A stretch of DNA of 64,000 bases from an uncultured Lachnospiraceae bacterium. Lineage in GTDB: Bacteria > Bacillota > Clostridia > Lachnospirales > Lachnospiraceae. Made by a program: the position numbers and the translations under genes. The notes beneath the pieces are model-generated. The model had not been told where the DNA came from, ran no database searches, and saw only the letters and a program-made list of their open reading frames with translations. The stretch spans positions 65,375 through 129,374 of the forward strand of contig CAJTOL010000007.1 in NCBI GenBank assembly GCA_910577645.1, in the 5' to 3' direction. Below are positions 53,223 to 62,098 of this stretch, one piece after another (the first letter of the stretch is position 1; every line of letters starts with the position of its first letter).

Positions 53223-53684
53223 TTATGCACTTACATCAACATTTTTCCCCGGCTCCGCCGCTGGCTCCACGCTTACTCCGGATTTATCATAGGCTGCGCT
53301 TTCTGAGCTGTCCATAGCAGCCGGAGCCGGTAAACCGGCCATCTCAGCCTGGTATTTTCCTTCCTCACTGATTTTTACGGAGTCGAAACCTGACTCTTCC
53401 CGCTTTTTCTGTTCTTCCCGCTCTGCTTTCCTGGCCTCAATCAGCTCTTCCTGACGCAGTTTTTCCTGCTCTTTCGCTTCTTTGGCGTCCAGTTCCATTC
53501 CCTTACTGGTTTTTTCGCTGTATTCTTCTGCCTGATCCACCAGATCGGCTGCATAGCCCAGAGCACGCTTTACCTTCTCTGTATCCCCTTTGTGTTCTGC
53601 CTCTTTCGCCACACCTATGGGGATAGATATCATACTCATACTGGCGCTGGCCCCTGTCAGACCTTCCATTGTTTTCACGTTCAT
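53223..53684 (-). CDS. Small helical hypothetical protein
   Basis: Not recognised. The 153 residues start MNVKTMEGLTGASASMSMIS, then a highly charged helix (about 30-110) rich in Glu, Lys, Arg and Gln that predicts a coiled coil, then an Ala/Pro/Ser-rich tail ending VDVSA. There is no signal peptide and no Cys. The start at 53684 is supported by AAGGAGG seven bases before it. It is downstream of the GHKL/LytTR system on the strand but separated by about 150 bases, so it may be its own unit. Confidence 0.6.
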   Translation of the reverse strand: MNVKTMEGLTGASASMSMISIPIGVAKEAEHKGDTEKVKRALGYAADLVDQAEEYSEKTSKGMELDAKEAKEQEKLRQEELIEARKAEREEQKKREESGFDSVKISEEGKYQAEMAGLPAPAAMDSSESAAYDKSGVSVEPAAEPGKNVDVSA

Positions 53685-53832
53685 ACGGTAACCTCCTTGT
53701 CTAAAGTTATCTGAATTTTTACATGGAGCATAAGCATTTTTGCCTCCTACCTGTTGTTTCGACATCCTTTAAAAGAATCTTAGTCAGTCGGCACATACGG
53801 TTTTTTTCATGTCATATAAGGGAACCGGCCTG

Positions 53833-55182
53833 TTACATTGGCACCAGAATCGATATGGTAAAAACCCCGTTTTCTGCTTCCACATGCATTGTCCCGTTAT
53901 AACCGGCCACAGCCGCCTTAATATTTCCCAGCCCCAGCCCGTGAGCACCTGGTTTCTTCCTGCTCCCTTTTTTCTCCCATCCCAACTCTGCCTCAGCGCT
54001 GTTTCGCACTTCCATGAAAAGGCATTTTTTAACCTTCTCCAAATAGACCTGAATAAAGGGATGATCCGTTTCCTGAAGCTTTCCGCAGGCTTCCAGCGCA
54101 TTATCCAGAGCATTTCCCACAATGATACACAGATCTATTTCTTTCACCTGGCAGTCTTTCGGCAGTCTTGCATCACACTGCCAGCGGATTCCCCGCTCTG
54201 CGGCCTGCCGCCTTTTATGATACAGCAGGGCATCTATTACCAGGCTTCCGGTAATCTCGTCTCCGGCCTCCACGCCTCCGGCCTTTGCCATTTCTTCCAG
54301 ATAGCAGCCCGCCCTTTCCCACTGCCGGTTCTGCACCAGATTGCTCAGGGCAATAACGTGATTTTTCATATCATGTCTCAGGCGTTCCATCTGACAGTAC
54401 TGCTCTTCCATCATCTGGTAGTACATTACCTGGGAGCGGTACTGTTCTCTGATCCTCTCCTCCCGTTCAATCTTGTCCATTCCAAATACCAAAACCCCTG
54501 CTGCCGCCATAGCCAGTCCGGTAAAAATACACATGGCTCCATGGCTGAAAAGCTGGTTTTCGTACAGTCCATATCTCTCCCAATCCTGAACCATAATCCC
54601 GTTACTGGCAGCCCAGTTGGCTACATCCGTTACAAGGATAATGCAAAAAAGCGGTATTGTCAGGCAAATATACCAGCTTTTTCTCTTCTCCGAAAATACA
54701 AATTTAAGAGGCCTGGATACCAGATTTATAGCGGTAATCCCCGCTATGTAAGTCATAATGGTAATTGTTCTGTCTCCCCACACTCCCACAGAAGCGGCCT
54801 GCCTGCTGCCTGACAGAGACTTAACCAAAATTAACCCCAGACAGCACAGGAAAGATTCGCTAAAATTCCAGAACAGTTCCGTCATAACCTCCAAAATCAC
54901 TGCAGCCAGCAGCTTTTTCTCCCTGTCCCCCTTAAATACCGCTATAGTCAGTCCCACAAGCATCACATGGTTGCACATGGCATAAAGAATATAGGGAATG
55001 CTTTCTCTTTCCAAATAGAAAGCCATGACCCCATGACTGCAAAAAAGAAGCCCTAAAAAGACTCCTCGTTCTGATGCTTTTCCCTGTAAATGTCTTTTTA
55101 AAAAACGGGAAGCACACCAGGCATACAGGAAATAACAGGCTAAAACAAAAAGAAGGTCCAGATAATGGATGATTCCTCTCAT
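53833..55182 (-). CDS. GHKL-type sensor histidine kinase (AgrC-like)
   Basis: Membrane histidine kinase of a LytTR two-component system. The N-terminal half (about 1-215) has six or seven hydrophobic helices. The dimerisation helix has the phospho-acceptor His in MERLRHDMKNHV, as in AgrC-type kinases. The ATPase domain has the N box in CIIVGNALDNALEAC and a G box in GLGLGNIKAAVAGY. 449 residues. Its start overlaps the stop of the response regulator (ATGA). Such kinases often sense peptides; the signal here is unknown. Confidence 0.88.
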   Translation of the reverse strand: MRGIIHYLDLLFVLACYFLYAWCASRFLKRHLQGKASERGVFLGLLFCSHGVMAFYLERESIPYILYAMCNHVMLVGLTIAVFKGDREKKLLAAVILEVMTELFWNFSESFLCCLGLILVKSLSGSRQAASVGVWGDRTITIMTYIAGITAINLVSRPLKFVFSEKRKSWYICLTIPLFCIILVTDVANWAASNGIMVQDWERYGLYENQLFSHGAMCIFTGLAMAAAGVLVFGMDKIEREERIREQYRSQVMYYQMMEEQYCQMERLRHDMKNHVIALSNLVQNRQWERAGCYLEEMAKAGGVEAGDEITGSLVIDALLYHKRRQAAERGIRWQCDARLPKDCQVKEIDLCIIVGNALDNALEACGKLQETDHPFIQVYLEKVKKCLFMEVRNSAEAELGWEKKGSRKKPGAHGLGLGNIKAAVAGYNGTMHVEAENGVFTISILVPM

Positions 55183-55895
55183 AAAATTCCTCCGTTTTTT
55201 CTCATATAAGCCAGTATAGCCTGGCAGAATTCCTCGTATCTGCGCTTGGCAATGATGATCCGCTCCCCATTATCAAGGATTGCCTCCTGCCGGTTATAGC
55301 CCTCCACATACTTTAAATTCAGAAGGTAGCTTTTATGGCATCGGAAAAAGCCCTTCCCTTGAAGCTGCTTTTCCAGAACTCCCATCTGCTCATAGTAGGT
55401 GAAGATCCCTTTCTCTTCATGGACATCAATCTGCCTGCCTCTGATCTCAAAGTACCGGACTGTGTCTAAAAAAAGTTTTCTTTTCTGCCTCTCCCTGCTG
55501 ATTACAATATAATCCTGGGAAAGCTCTCTCCCTTTCTCTGCCGCCCTCCTTAAGATATTTTTCAGCTTTTCCTGATCCACAGGTTTTACCAGGTAGTGAA
55601 ACGCCTCCACATCATAAGCCTCAAAAACATATTTACGGCTGGACGACAGAAACACCAATATTTTTTCATATGCAAGTTCCCGGCACCTCCTGGCCGTCTC
55701 CATCCCGTCCATCCCTTCCATAAGAATGTCCAGAAAAATCAGATCAAATCTTCCCAAAGACTCAAGCAATGCTTTTCCGCTTTGAAACTGTTCAATATTG
55801 CAGGGAATCCCCATTTCGTCCATACAGGTTCTAATCTTTGCCGATATGCTGAAACATTCCAAAAGTTCATCATCGCAAACCGCAATTGAAATCAT
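55179..55895 (-). CDS. LytTR-family response regulator
   Basis: A receiver domain (about 1-118) has the acidic pair in AVCDDE, phospho-acceptor Asp in DLIFLDILMEGMDG and the Lys in LVKPV. A C-terminal LytTR DNA-binding domain (about 140-235) has the RYFEIRGRQIDVH and GFFRCHKSYLLNLKYVEGYNR segments. 238 residues. It partners the adjacent GHKL kinase. A direct repeat upstream at 56011-56043 is a candidate binding site. Confidence 0.9.
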   Translation of the reverse strand: MISIAVCDDELLECFSISAKIRTCMDEMGIPCNIEQFQSGKALLESLGRFDLIFLDILMEGMDGMETARRCRELAYEKILVFLSSSRKYVFEAYDVEAFHYLVKPVDQEKLKNILRRAAEKGRELSQDYIVISRERQKRKLFLDTVRYFEIRGRQIDVHEEKGIFTYYEQMGVLEKQLQGKGFFRCHKSYLLNLKYVEGYNRQEAILDNGERIIIAKRRYEEFCQAILAYMRKNGGIL

Positions 55896-56104
55896 GGTCT
55901 CACCGTCTTTCTTTTCAGAAGCCCTCAGGCTTTACAATAAAGGAGTTTTATTTTTATATCGACAAAAACCAAAGAAAATTTCAGTTTGTGTAATGAAAGA
56001 ACGAAAATATGTCATATATGGCACAGAGTAATTGTCATATATGCCCAAATTATTTATGCAAAATCATATAGTTTTACCAAAAATATGATTTCAAATCTTT
56101 TTTT

Positions 56105-56133
56105 CTTGCATCTCCACCGTCAATGTGCTATAT
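56105..56133 (+). promoter_or_regulatory. Promoter of the sugar ABC transporter operon
   Basis: TTGCAT (56105-56110) and TATATT (56128-56133) are 17 bases apart, about 105 bases before the binding-protein start. Confidence 0.65.
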
Positions 56134-56147
56134 TAACATTACAAGAT

Positions 56148-56171
56148 TGGTAACGTTACCGATATCGTTAC
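56148..56171 (+). promoter_or_regulatory. Tandem LacI-family operators
   Basis: GGTAACGTTACC (56148-56159) is a perfect 12-base palindrome and is followed directly by GATATCGTTACC, a second half-matching site. The CG-centred palindrome fits LacI/GalR operators. It lies just past the -10 box, so a bound repressor would block transcription. The LacI gene at 59515 in the same operon is the likely ligand-controlled repressor. Confidence 0.65.
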
Positions 56172-56238
56172 CGGGTTCGATTCCAAATATTTAGGCATCG
56201 AATGGCAAATCATCATTTTAAGAAGGGAAGGATTATTT

Positions 56239-57657
56239 ATGAAAAAATCAAAGAAGATGATGGCTTTATGGCTGACAGCAGCTCTGGCAGCCGGTACTCT
56301 GGCTGGATGCGGCGGCTCATCGGACCAGGGAAATGCCGCCCCCACCACAGCAGCCCCGGCGGAAGACGCAAAGGCTGATACTACCGCGGCAGCAGGCAAT
56401 GAAGCTCCGGCTCCCGCAGCTTCCGGTGACGGCGCAGTATACTATTTAAACTTCAAGCCCGAGCAGGCAGATCAGTGGTTGGCCCTGGCAGAAGCTTATA
56501 CCAAGGAAACCGGAGTTCCTGTAACGGTAGTAACCGCCGCTTCCGGCACCTATGAGCAAACTCTGAAATCCGAGATGGCCAAGACCGAAGCTCCTACTCT
56601 GTTCCAGGTTAATGGTCCTGTAGGTCTGGCTTCCTGGAAAGACTACTGCTATGACTTAAAAGACTCTGCCGTATACAAAGATCTGTCCAGCGATGACTTT
56701 GCCCTTATAGGCGATGATGGCTCTGTAAAAGGGATTGCCTATGTAATCGAGACCTACGGCCTGATTTATAACAAGAAACTGTTAAATGACTATATTGCCA
56801 TGGACGGCGCGGTAATCTCCTCTGCTGACGACATCAAAGATTTTGCCACCTTAAAGGCAGTTGCCGATGACATCCAGGCTAAGAAGGACGACCTGGGCAT
56901 CGCCGGAGCATTTACTTCTGCCGGCTTTGACGCATCCTCTGACTGGAGATTTAAAACCCACCTTGCCAACCTGCCTCTGTACTATGAGTATCTGGCAGAC
57001 GGCATCACCTCCACAGATGCAGTAAAAGGAACCTACTTAGACAACTTTAAGCAGATTTTTGACCTATATATTACGGACTCCACCTGCGCTCCCACCCTTC
57101 TGTCCGGTAAAACCGGTGAAGATGCCGCTTCCGAATTTGCTCTTGGAGAAGCTGTTTTCTATCAGAACGGAACCTGGGCTTACAATGACATTAAAGACAA
57201 CGAGGTAGCTGACGAGGATCTGGGCATGCTTCCCATCTTCATCGGAGCTGACAATGAAACGAACCAGGGTCTGTGTACCGGTTCCGAAAATTACTGGTGT
57301 GTCAACAGCAAGGCTTCTGAAGCTAACATCCAGGCTACTCTCGACTTCCTGCAGTGGGTTGTGGAGAGCGACGCCGGAAAGAACGGCCTTGCCAAGGAGA
57401 TGGGCTTTGTAACTCCCTTCTCTACCTTTACAGAAGAATACCTGCCGGCCAACCCGCTGGTAGCCGCAGCAGACGAGTATGTAAAGAACGGTACTGTTTC
57501 TGTAACATGGAACTTCACTACCATGCCGTCTGAGGAGTGGAAGAATCAGCTTGGAAGTGCCATGCTGGAATATGCTCAGGGTACCGGAAACTGGGATGCA
57601 GTGGTTACCGCATTTGTAGACGGCTGGGCTACAGAGTATCAGGCAGCCAACAATTAA
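56239..57657 (+). CDS. Sugar ABC transporter substrate-binding lipoprotein
   Basis: Family 1 extracellular solute-binding protein of a CUT1 carbohydrate importer. MKKSKKMMALWLTAALAAGTLAGCGG is a lipoprotein signal with lipobox LAGC. A Thr/Ala/Pro-rich linker (about 30-70) leads to the binding fold with segments such as KDLSSDDFALIGDDGSVKG and FYQNGTWAYNDI. The 472 residues are typical. The two permeases follow, but no ATPase gene is present; an MsmK-like shared ATPase elsewhere is usual in Firmicutes. Sugar unknown. Confidence 0.9.
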   Translation: MKKSKKMMALWLTAALAAGTLAGCGGSSDQGNAAPTTAAPAEDAKADTTAAAGNEAPAPAASGDGAVYYLNFKPEQADQWLALAEAYTKETGVPVTVVTAASGTYEQTLKSEMAKTEAPTLFQVNGPVGLASWKDYCYDLKDSAVYKDLSSDDFALIGDDGSVKGIAYVIETYGLIYNKKLLNDYIAMDGAVISSADDIKDFATLKAVADDIQAKKDDLGIAGAFTSAGFDASSDWRFKTHLANLPLYYEYLADGITSTDAVKGTYLDNFKQIFDLYITDSTCAPTLLSGKTGEDAASEFALGEAVFYQNGTWAYNDIKDNEVADEDLGMLPIFIGADNETNQGLCTGSENYWCVNSKASEANIQATLDFLQWVVESDAGKNGLAKEMGFVTPFSTFTEEYLPANPLVAAADEYVKNGTVSVTWNFTTMPSEEWKNQLGSAMLEYAQGTGNWDAVVTAFVDGWATEYQAANN

Positions 57658-57678
57658 AAGGCAGTTCCAAAATCTTAT

Positions 57679-57727
57679 GGGGATGTCGCAAAATGAAACC
57701 TGAGACTTTCTATTTGCAACATCCCCC
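57679..57727 (+). terminator. Family A element end acting as an attenuator after the binding-protein gene
   Basis: The sequence starts GGGGATGTCGCAAAATGAAA, like the left end of the element at 53040, then CTTTCTATTTGC. Its ends GGGGATGT and ACATCCCC pair and are followed by CCTTTTTATT. The hairpin with T-tract would stop part of the transcripts, so that the binding protein is made in excess over the permeases. Confidence 0.55.
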
Positions 57728-57804
57728 TTTTTATTATGAAGCATCCTGCAAAATACGCCTGTACTGCATTTTACAGGATTATCCTTGGAAAGGAAGACAA
57801 ATCT

Positions 57805-58647
57805 ATGGACAAAGCAATTAAACGATACTTTCCCATTTTCGTCCTGCCTACCCTTCTGGCATTTACCATGGGATTCATTGCCCCGTTTCTGGTAGGCGTG
57901 TGGCTCTCTTTCTGCAAGTTCACCACCATCAATGACGCCACATTTATCGGCTTTAGCAACTACACTAAGATTCTCACAGACGGTACATTTGTCCACGCCC
58001 TGTGGTATACGTCTTTATTTACCGTTGTCAGTGTGGTGTTCATCAACTTTTTTGCGTTTGCTATTGCGCTTCTCCTTACCAGAAAGATTAAGGGAACCAA
58101 CCTGTTCCGTACTGTATTTTTCATGCCCAACCTGATCGGCGGCATTATCCTTGGCTATGTGTGGAGTTTGCTTTTAAACGGTGTCCTTTTACAGGTAGAG
58201 CGAACCCTTACCTATTCTTCCGTGTACGGCTTTTGGGGATTGGTTATCCTTATGTGCTGGCAGCAAATCGGATACATGATGATTATTTACATTGCCGGAA
58301 TCCAGAATGTCCCCGGAGATTTGGTGGAAGCAGCCAAGATTGACGGAGCCACCAACTGGCAGATCCTTAAAAATGTGACTCTGCCTATGGTAATGCCTTC
58401 CATTACTATCTGCACCTTTTTGACCCTGACCAACGGCTTCAAGCTGTTTGATCAGAACCTGGCCCTGACCAACGGAGAGCCCTCCAATATGTCAGAGCTT
58501 CTGGCCCTGAACATCTTCTCCACCTTCTACGGCCGGGCTGGCTGGGAGGGTGTAGGCCAGGCCAAAGCCGTGGTATTTTTCATCCTTGTAGGCATTATTG
58601 CTGTGACTCAAAATGTCCTCACCAGAAGAAAGGAGATTGAACAGTAA
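57805..58647 (+). CDS. Sugar ABC transporter permease 1 (MalF-type)
   Basis: Inner-membrane permease of the CUT1 importer. 280 residues with six helices; the EAA loop, which contacts the ATPase, reads LVEAAKIDGATNWQILKNVTLPMV. The start at 57805 is supported by GGAAAGGAAG upstream; the frame stays open 23 codons further. Its stop overlaps the second permease start (TAATG). Confidence 0.9.
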   Translation: MDKAIKRYFPIFVLPTLLAFTMGFIAPFLVGVWLSFCKFTTINDATFIGFSNYTKILTDGTFVHALWYTSLFTVVSVVFINFFAFAIALLLTRKIKGTNLFRTVFFMPNLIGGIILGYVWSLLLNGVLLQVERTLTYSSVYGFWGLVILMCWQQIGYMMIIYIAGIQNVPGDLVEAAKIDGATNWQILKNVTLPMVMPSITICTFLTLTNGFKLFDQNLALTNGEPSNMSELLALNIFSTFYGRAGWEGVGQAKAVVFFILVGIIAVTQNVLTRRKEIEQ

Positions 58648-59486
58648 TGGGTAAAAAAAATACAGCACAAAATACGGCCTTGTCCATTTTCTTTTCCGTG
58701 CTTTCCATACTGTGGCTCTGCCCAATTGCCCTGGTTGTCTTAAATTCTTTTAAGAAGAAAGCATATATCAGCCGCAGGCCTTTTGCCATCCCCACAGATA
58801 AAATGTTTGTAGGTCTGGAAAACTATATCAACGGCATTGAAAAAACCGGGTTCTTTGAGGCCTTTGGGTGGACTCTGTTTATCACTATCGGCTCTGTTTT
58901 TGTAATTATCCTGTGCACTTCCATGTGCGCCTGGTATATTGTCCGGGTAAAAAACACCTTTACAAGCGTTTTCTACTATTTATGCCTGTTTTCTATGATT
59001 GTGCCTTTCCAGATGGTTATGTTCCCTCTGTCAAAAATTGTGAACATGTTAAAGTTGAACACGCCATGGGGCCTGATTATTGTTTACCTGGGATTTGGGG
59101 CTGGGCTTTCGGTATTTATGTTTACAGGTTTTGTAAAATCTATCCCCCTGGAGATTGAGGAAGCCGCCATGATTGACGGCTGCACTCCCATCCACACTTT
59201 TTTTGACGTAGTATTTCCCATTATGAAGCCTACCTGTGTCACAGTGGCCATCCTTCAGACCATGTGGATATGGAACGACTATCTGCTGCCCTACTTAAAT
59301 CTGGACATGAAACGGTTTAAAACCGTATCCATTGCCATCCAGTATCTGCGGGGCGGATACGGTTCTATTGATATGGGAGCCATGATGGGCGTGCTGGTAC
59401 TTGCTATTATCCCCATTATCATTTTCTATCTGTTCTGCCAGAAATACATCATTGAGGGTGTAGTAGCCGGAGCAGTAAAAGGTTAA
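58647..59486 (+). CDS. Sugar ABC transporter permease 2 (MalG-type)
   Basis: Second CUT1 permease, 279 residues and six helices. The EAA loop is EIEEAAMIDGCTPIHTFFDVVFPIM and the PLxKI segment in FQMVMFPLSKIVNML is typical of MalG-like subunits. Starts on the overlapping TAATG with permease 1, so both subunits are made together. Confidence 0.9.
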   Translation: MGKKNTAQNTALSIFFSVLSILWLCPIALVVLNSFKKKAYISRRPFAIPTDKMFVGLENYINGIEKTGFFEAFGWTLFITIGSVFVIILCTSMCAWYIVRVKNTFTSVFYYLCLFSMIVPFQMVMFPLSKIVNMLKLNTPWGLIIVYLGFGAGLSVFMFTGFVKSIPLEIEEAAMIDGCTPIHTFFDVVFPIMKPTCVTVAILQTMWIWNDYLLPYLNLDMKRFKTVSIAIQYLRGGYGSIDMGAMMGVLVLAIIPIIIFYLFCQKYIIEGVVAGAVKG

Positions 59487-59514
59487 ACTACCGAAATAAC
59501 AAAGGGGACTTTTT

Positions 59515-60546
59515 ATGGACAGTATTACTATCAAAGATGTAGCGAAAATTTGTGGTGTGGGTGTCAGTACTGTATCCAGGGCCATTAACAATCATCCGGA
59601 TATTAACGAGGAGACCAAAAATATGGTGCTCCAGGTTATCCAGGAACACAATTATATCCCCAACAACAGCGCCAGGAATCTAAAACGGTCTGTTTCCAGG
59701 ACTATCGTGGTCTTGATAAAAGGGATTGACAATCCATTTTTCAGCGCTATGATCAAAATTTTCGGGGAGGAAATCCAGAACCGGCGGTATTCTTTCCTCC
59801 TCCATCGGGTTGACAGCGGAGAAAATGAGGTTGATGTGGCTATGGAAGTAATAAAGGAAAAAAAGCCCAAAGGCATTATTTTTCTGGGCGGGTGTTTTTC
59901 CAACAGCCAGGAAAAGCTGGAGCAGCTGGATATCCCCTTCGTTCTGTCCACCATTGCCTCCACTGAACAGATGGATGAAAACCGGTTTTCCAGTATCTCT
60001 GTGGATGATATGGCGGAAAGCTACAAAATGGTCAGCTATCTCTGCGGTCAGGGTCACAAAAGGATTGGAATCCTGGCCGCCACCCCTGATGACGAAAGCA
60101 TCGGCAAACTGCGGCTTCTGGGATATCAAAAGGCTCTTTTCGATCATAACATTACCCCCGACCCCAGGTGGATTTTTTACAGTGATGAGGACATTGAATG
60201 TTATACCATGGGCAATGGATATCGCCAGATGCAAAAGGTGATGGCCTCGGATCAAGAGCTTACGGCTCTGTTTGCCGTGTCGGACAGTGTGGCCATCGGC
60301 GCCTGCAAAGCGGCATTCGATGCCGGAAAATCTGTGCCGGGAGATTATTCTATCGCCGGATTTGACGGACTGGATACTGCCCATTACTATAATCCCACCA
60401 TTACCACCATACGGCAGCCAGTGGAGGATATGGCCGTGGCCACCATTAAAATTCTCTTTGACATGATTCGAAACAAAGCCCAAAACCAGAGGAAAGTATT
60501 TCAGGGTGAATTGGTGATAGGGGAATCTACAAAGGTTGTAAACTGA
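59515..60546 (+). CDS. LacI-family regulator of the sugar ABC operon
   Basis: The N-terminal helix-turn-helix ITIKDVAKICGVGVSTVSRAINNHP is the LacI/GalR signature, with the hinge NNSARNLKRS following. The rest is a periplasmic-binding-protein-like domain with FDGLDTAHYYNPTITTIRQP near the C terminus. 343 residues. Last gene of the sugar operon; predicted to bind GGTAACGTTACC at 56148. Its 3' end overlaps the convergent MATE gene by 46 bases. Confidence 0.9.
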   Translation: MDSITIKDVAKICGVGVSTVSRAINNHPDINEETKNMVLQVIQEHNYIPNNSARNLKRSVSRTIVVLIKGIDNPFFSAMIKIFGEEIQNRRYSFLLHRVDSGENEVDVAMEVIKEKKPKGIIFLGGCFSNSQEKLEQLDIPFVLSTIASTEQMDENRFSSISVDDMAESYKMVSYLCGQGHKRIGILAATPDDESIGKLRLLGYQKALFDHNITPDPRWIFYSDEDIECYTMGNGYRQMQKVMASDQELTALFAVSDSVAIGACKAAFDAGKSVPGDYSIAGFDGLDTAHYYNPTITTIRQPVEDMAVATIKILFDMIRNKAQNQRKVFQGELVIGESTKVVN

Positions 60547-61901
60547 TGCATCCATTTCCTTTTCCGAAATAACAAAAGGGATATCCCCAAGCGGACACAC
60601 TCTTCCATCGATAAAATAAAATAGACCCAGTAGACAGGAAAATCCAGCACAAATCCACTGATAAGCGCCAACGGAACCCCGAAAACCCAGGTGCCGGCCA
60701 GGTCGATAGCCATAATATATTTCGTCTTTCCTCCGCTTCGCAGGATACCTCCGCCCAGAATCATATTTTCAACTTTTACAGGAGCCAGGACTGCGTATAC
60801 CATCAGGCTTTTGGCTGCCAATACTTTTACTTCCTCCTCTACCTGATAAATTTCCACATAAAAGAGGCGGCCAAAAGCCACTAAAGCGGAGAGTATTAGA
60901 GAACCGGCCAAACCATAGAGCATCAACCGTTTTGACTCTTCATAGGCCTCTTCACTCTGCCCTTTTCCAAGACGTTTTCCAATCATTACCCCTGCTGCCT
61001 GGGACAATCCACACAGAGCTCCTGTCACCATTCCCTGAACCGGATTATTTAAAATCATAGCTGCGCTGGAAGCAAGCCCCAGATGCCCATAGACAGCGGC
61101 ATAACTATTTTCTCCCAGACTCCACATAAATTCACATATAAGGAGTGGAAACAGAATTGCCCCATATTGCTTCCACTGAAAAACTGCTCTTTCCCCATAC
61201 TCTTTTCTTTTCCTGTACTTCTCCTGGCCCCTGTATCTATTGCAGTACAGCATCATTACAATCATGGCCATGTTCACCCACTGGGAAATTACAGTGGCTG
61301 TCGCCGCCCCGCTGACTCCCATAGGTTTGATTCCAATCTTTCCAAAAATCAGTATATAGTTCAATAACGTATTCAAAACTGCTGAAAGAATACTTGCATA
61401 CAGGGGAAGGGCCGCCTTTTCCATGCACCTCAGCATAACCGATCCAAGAGCGGCTCCTGCCGAAGGAAGAAATGCAGCCGCTGTTATAGTTAAATATTCT
61501 GCCCCTGTTTCTATGATCCTGTTATCTGATGTGTAAAGTCCCAAAATATTCCGTGAAAAGCACATGCAAACCAGTGTAAATATAGCCGCTATCCCCATGG
61601 CCGCCGTCAGGTTTATCAAAAAACTCCTTTCAACTTCTCTCTCGTTTTTTTGACCTATATATTGGGAAATCATGATTCCTGCAACAGCTCCTATGGCGGA
61701 AACCACTACCGATAATATGTAAGAAAATTTTCCTGCCGTACCCACTCCTGCCACCCCAGCGCTCCCCAACTGTCCAATCATCACCTGATCAACCATGGCA
61801 AAGGAAGATTGAAGCATGGATTGGAGTGCCACAGGAACTGCAATCCCGCAAACACTCCCAAAAAATCCCGGCGCTGGTTTTGCTAATTGTTGAGTTTTCA
61901 T
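60501..61901 (-). CDS. MATE-family efflux protein
   Basis: Multidrug and toxic compound extrusion transporter, twelve helices in two bundles. Family segments are VCGIAVPVALQSMLQSSFAMVDQVMIGQLG in helices 1-2 and FLPSAGAALGSVMLRCMEKA. 466 residues; exports cationic compounds using a sodium or proton gradient. AAGGAG precedes the ATG. Its last 15 codons lie on the opposite strand of the LacI gene end. Confidence 0.88.
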   Translation of the reverse strand: MKTQQLAKPAPGFFGSVCGIAVPVALQSMLQSSFAMVDQVMIGQLGSAGVAGVGTAGKFSYILSVVVSAIGAVAGIMISQYIGQKNEREVERSFLINLTAAMGIAAIFTLVCMCFSRNILGLYTSDNRIIETGAEYLTITAAAFLPSAGAALGSVMLRCMEKAALPLYASILSAVLNTLLNYILIFGKIGIKPMGVSGAATATVISQWVNMAMIVMMLYCNRYRGQEKYRKRKEYGERAVFQWKQYGAILFPLLICEFMWSLGENSYAAVYGHLGLASSAAMILNNPVQGMVTGALCGLSQAAGVMIGKRLGKGQSEEAYEESKRLMLYGLAGSLILSALVAFGRLFYVEIYQVEEEVKVLAAKSLMVYAVLAPVKVENMILGGGILRSGGKTKYIMAIDLAGTWVFGVPLALISGFVLDFPVYWVYFILSMEECVRLGISLLLFRKRKWMHQFTTFVDSPITNSP

Positions 61902-62049
61902 TTTCTATTTTCTCCTTTTCATTTTCTCTGTATTTAAGTAATCGGGAAACCGGATGCTTTGCAAAATATTAGGCAAAGCTTGAATCTTACAAATTCATTA
62001 TACTTCCATCCTGGTGTTACATCAAAGGTTAAACGCATAACCAATACCA

Positions 62050-62098
62050 AAAATAAAAGGCCATATTTGTGAACAATTCACAAACACAGCCCTTTTAT
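62050..62098 (-). terminator. Intrinsic terminator of the second LacI gene
   Basis: On the minus strand AAAAGGGCTGTGTTTGTGAA pairs with TTCACAAATATGGCCTTTT around a TTG loop and runs into TATTTTT. The stem begins at the LacI stop codon. Confidence 0.75.

Larger units (their letters stand above)
55896..56238. other. Intergenic control region between the LytTR system and the sugar ABC operon
   Basis: 343 bases without a gene. From left to right it holds the 5' region of the response regulator, an 11-base direct repeat TGTCATATATG at 56010-56020 and 56033-56043 (23 bases start to start, about two helical turns), a sigma-A promoter at 56105-56133, LacI-type palindromes at 56148-56171 and the binding-protein ribosome binding site. 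No small open frame is convincing. Confidence 0.6.
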
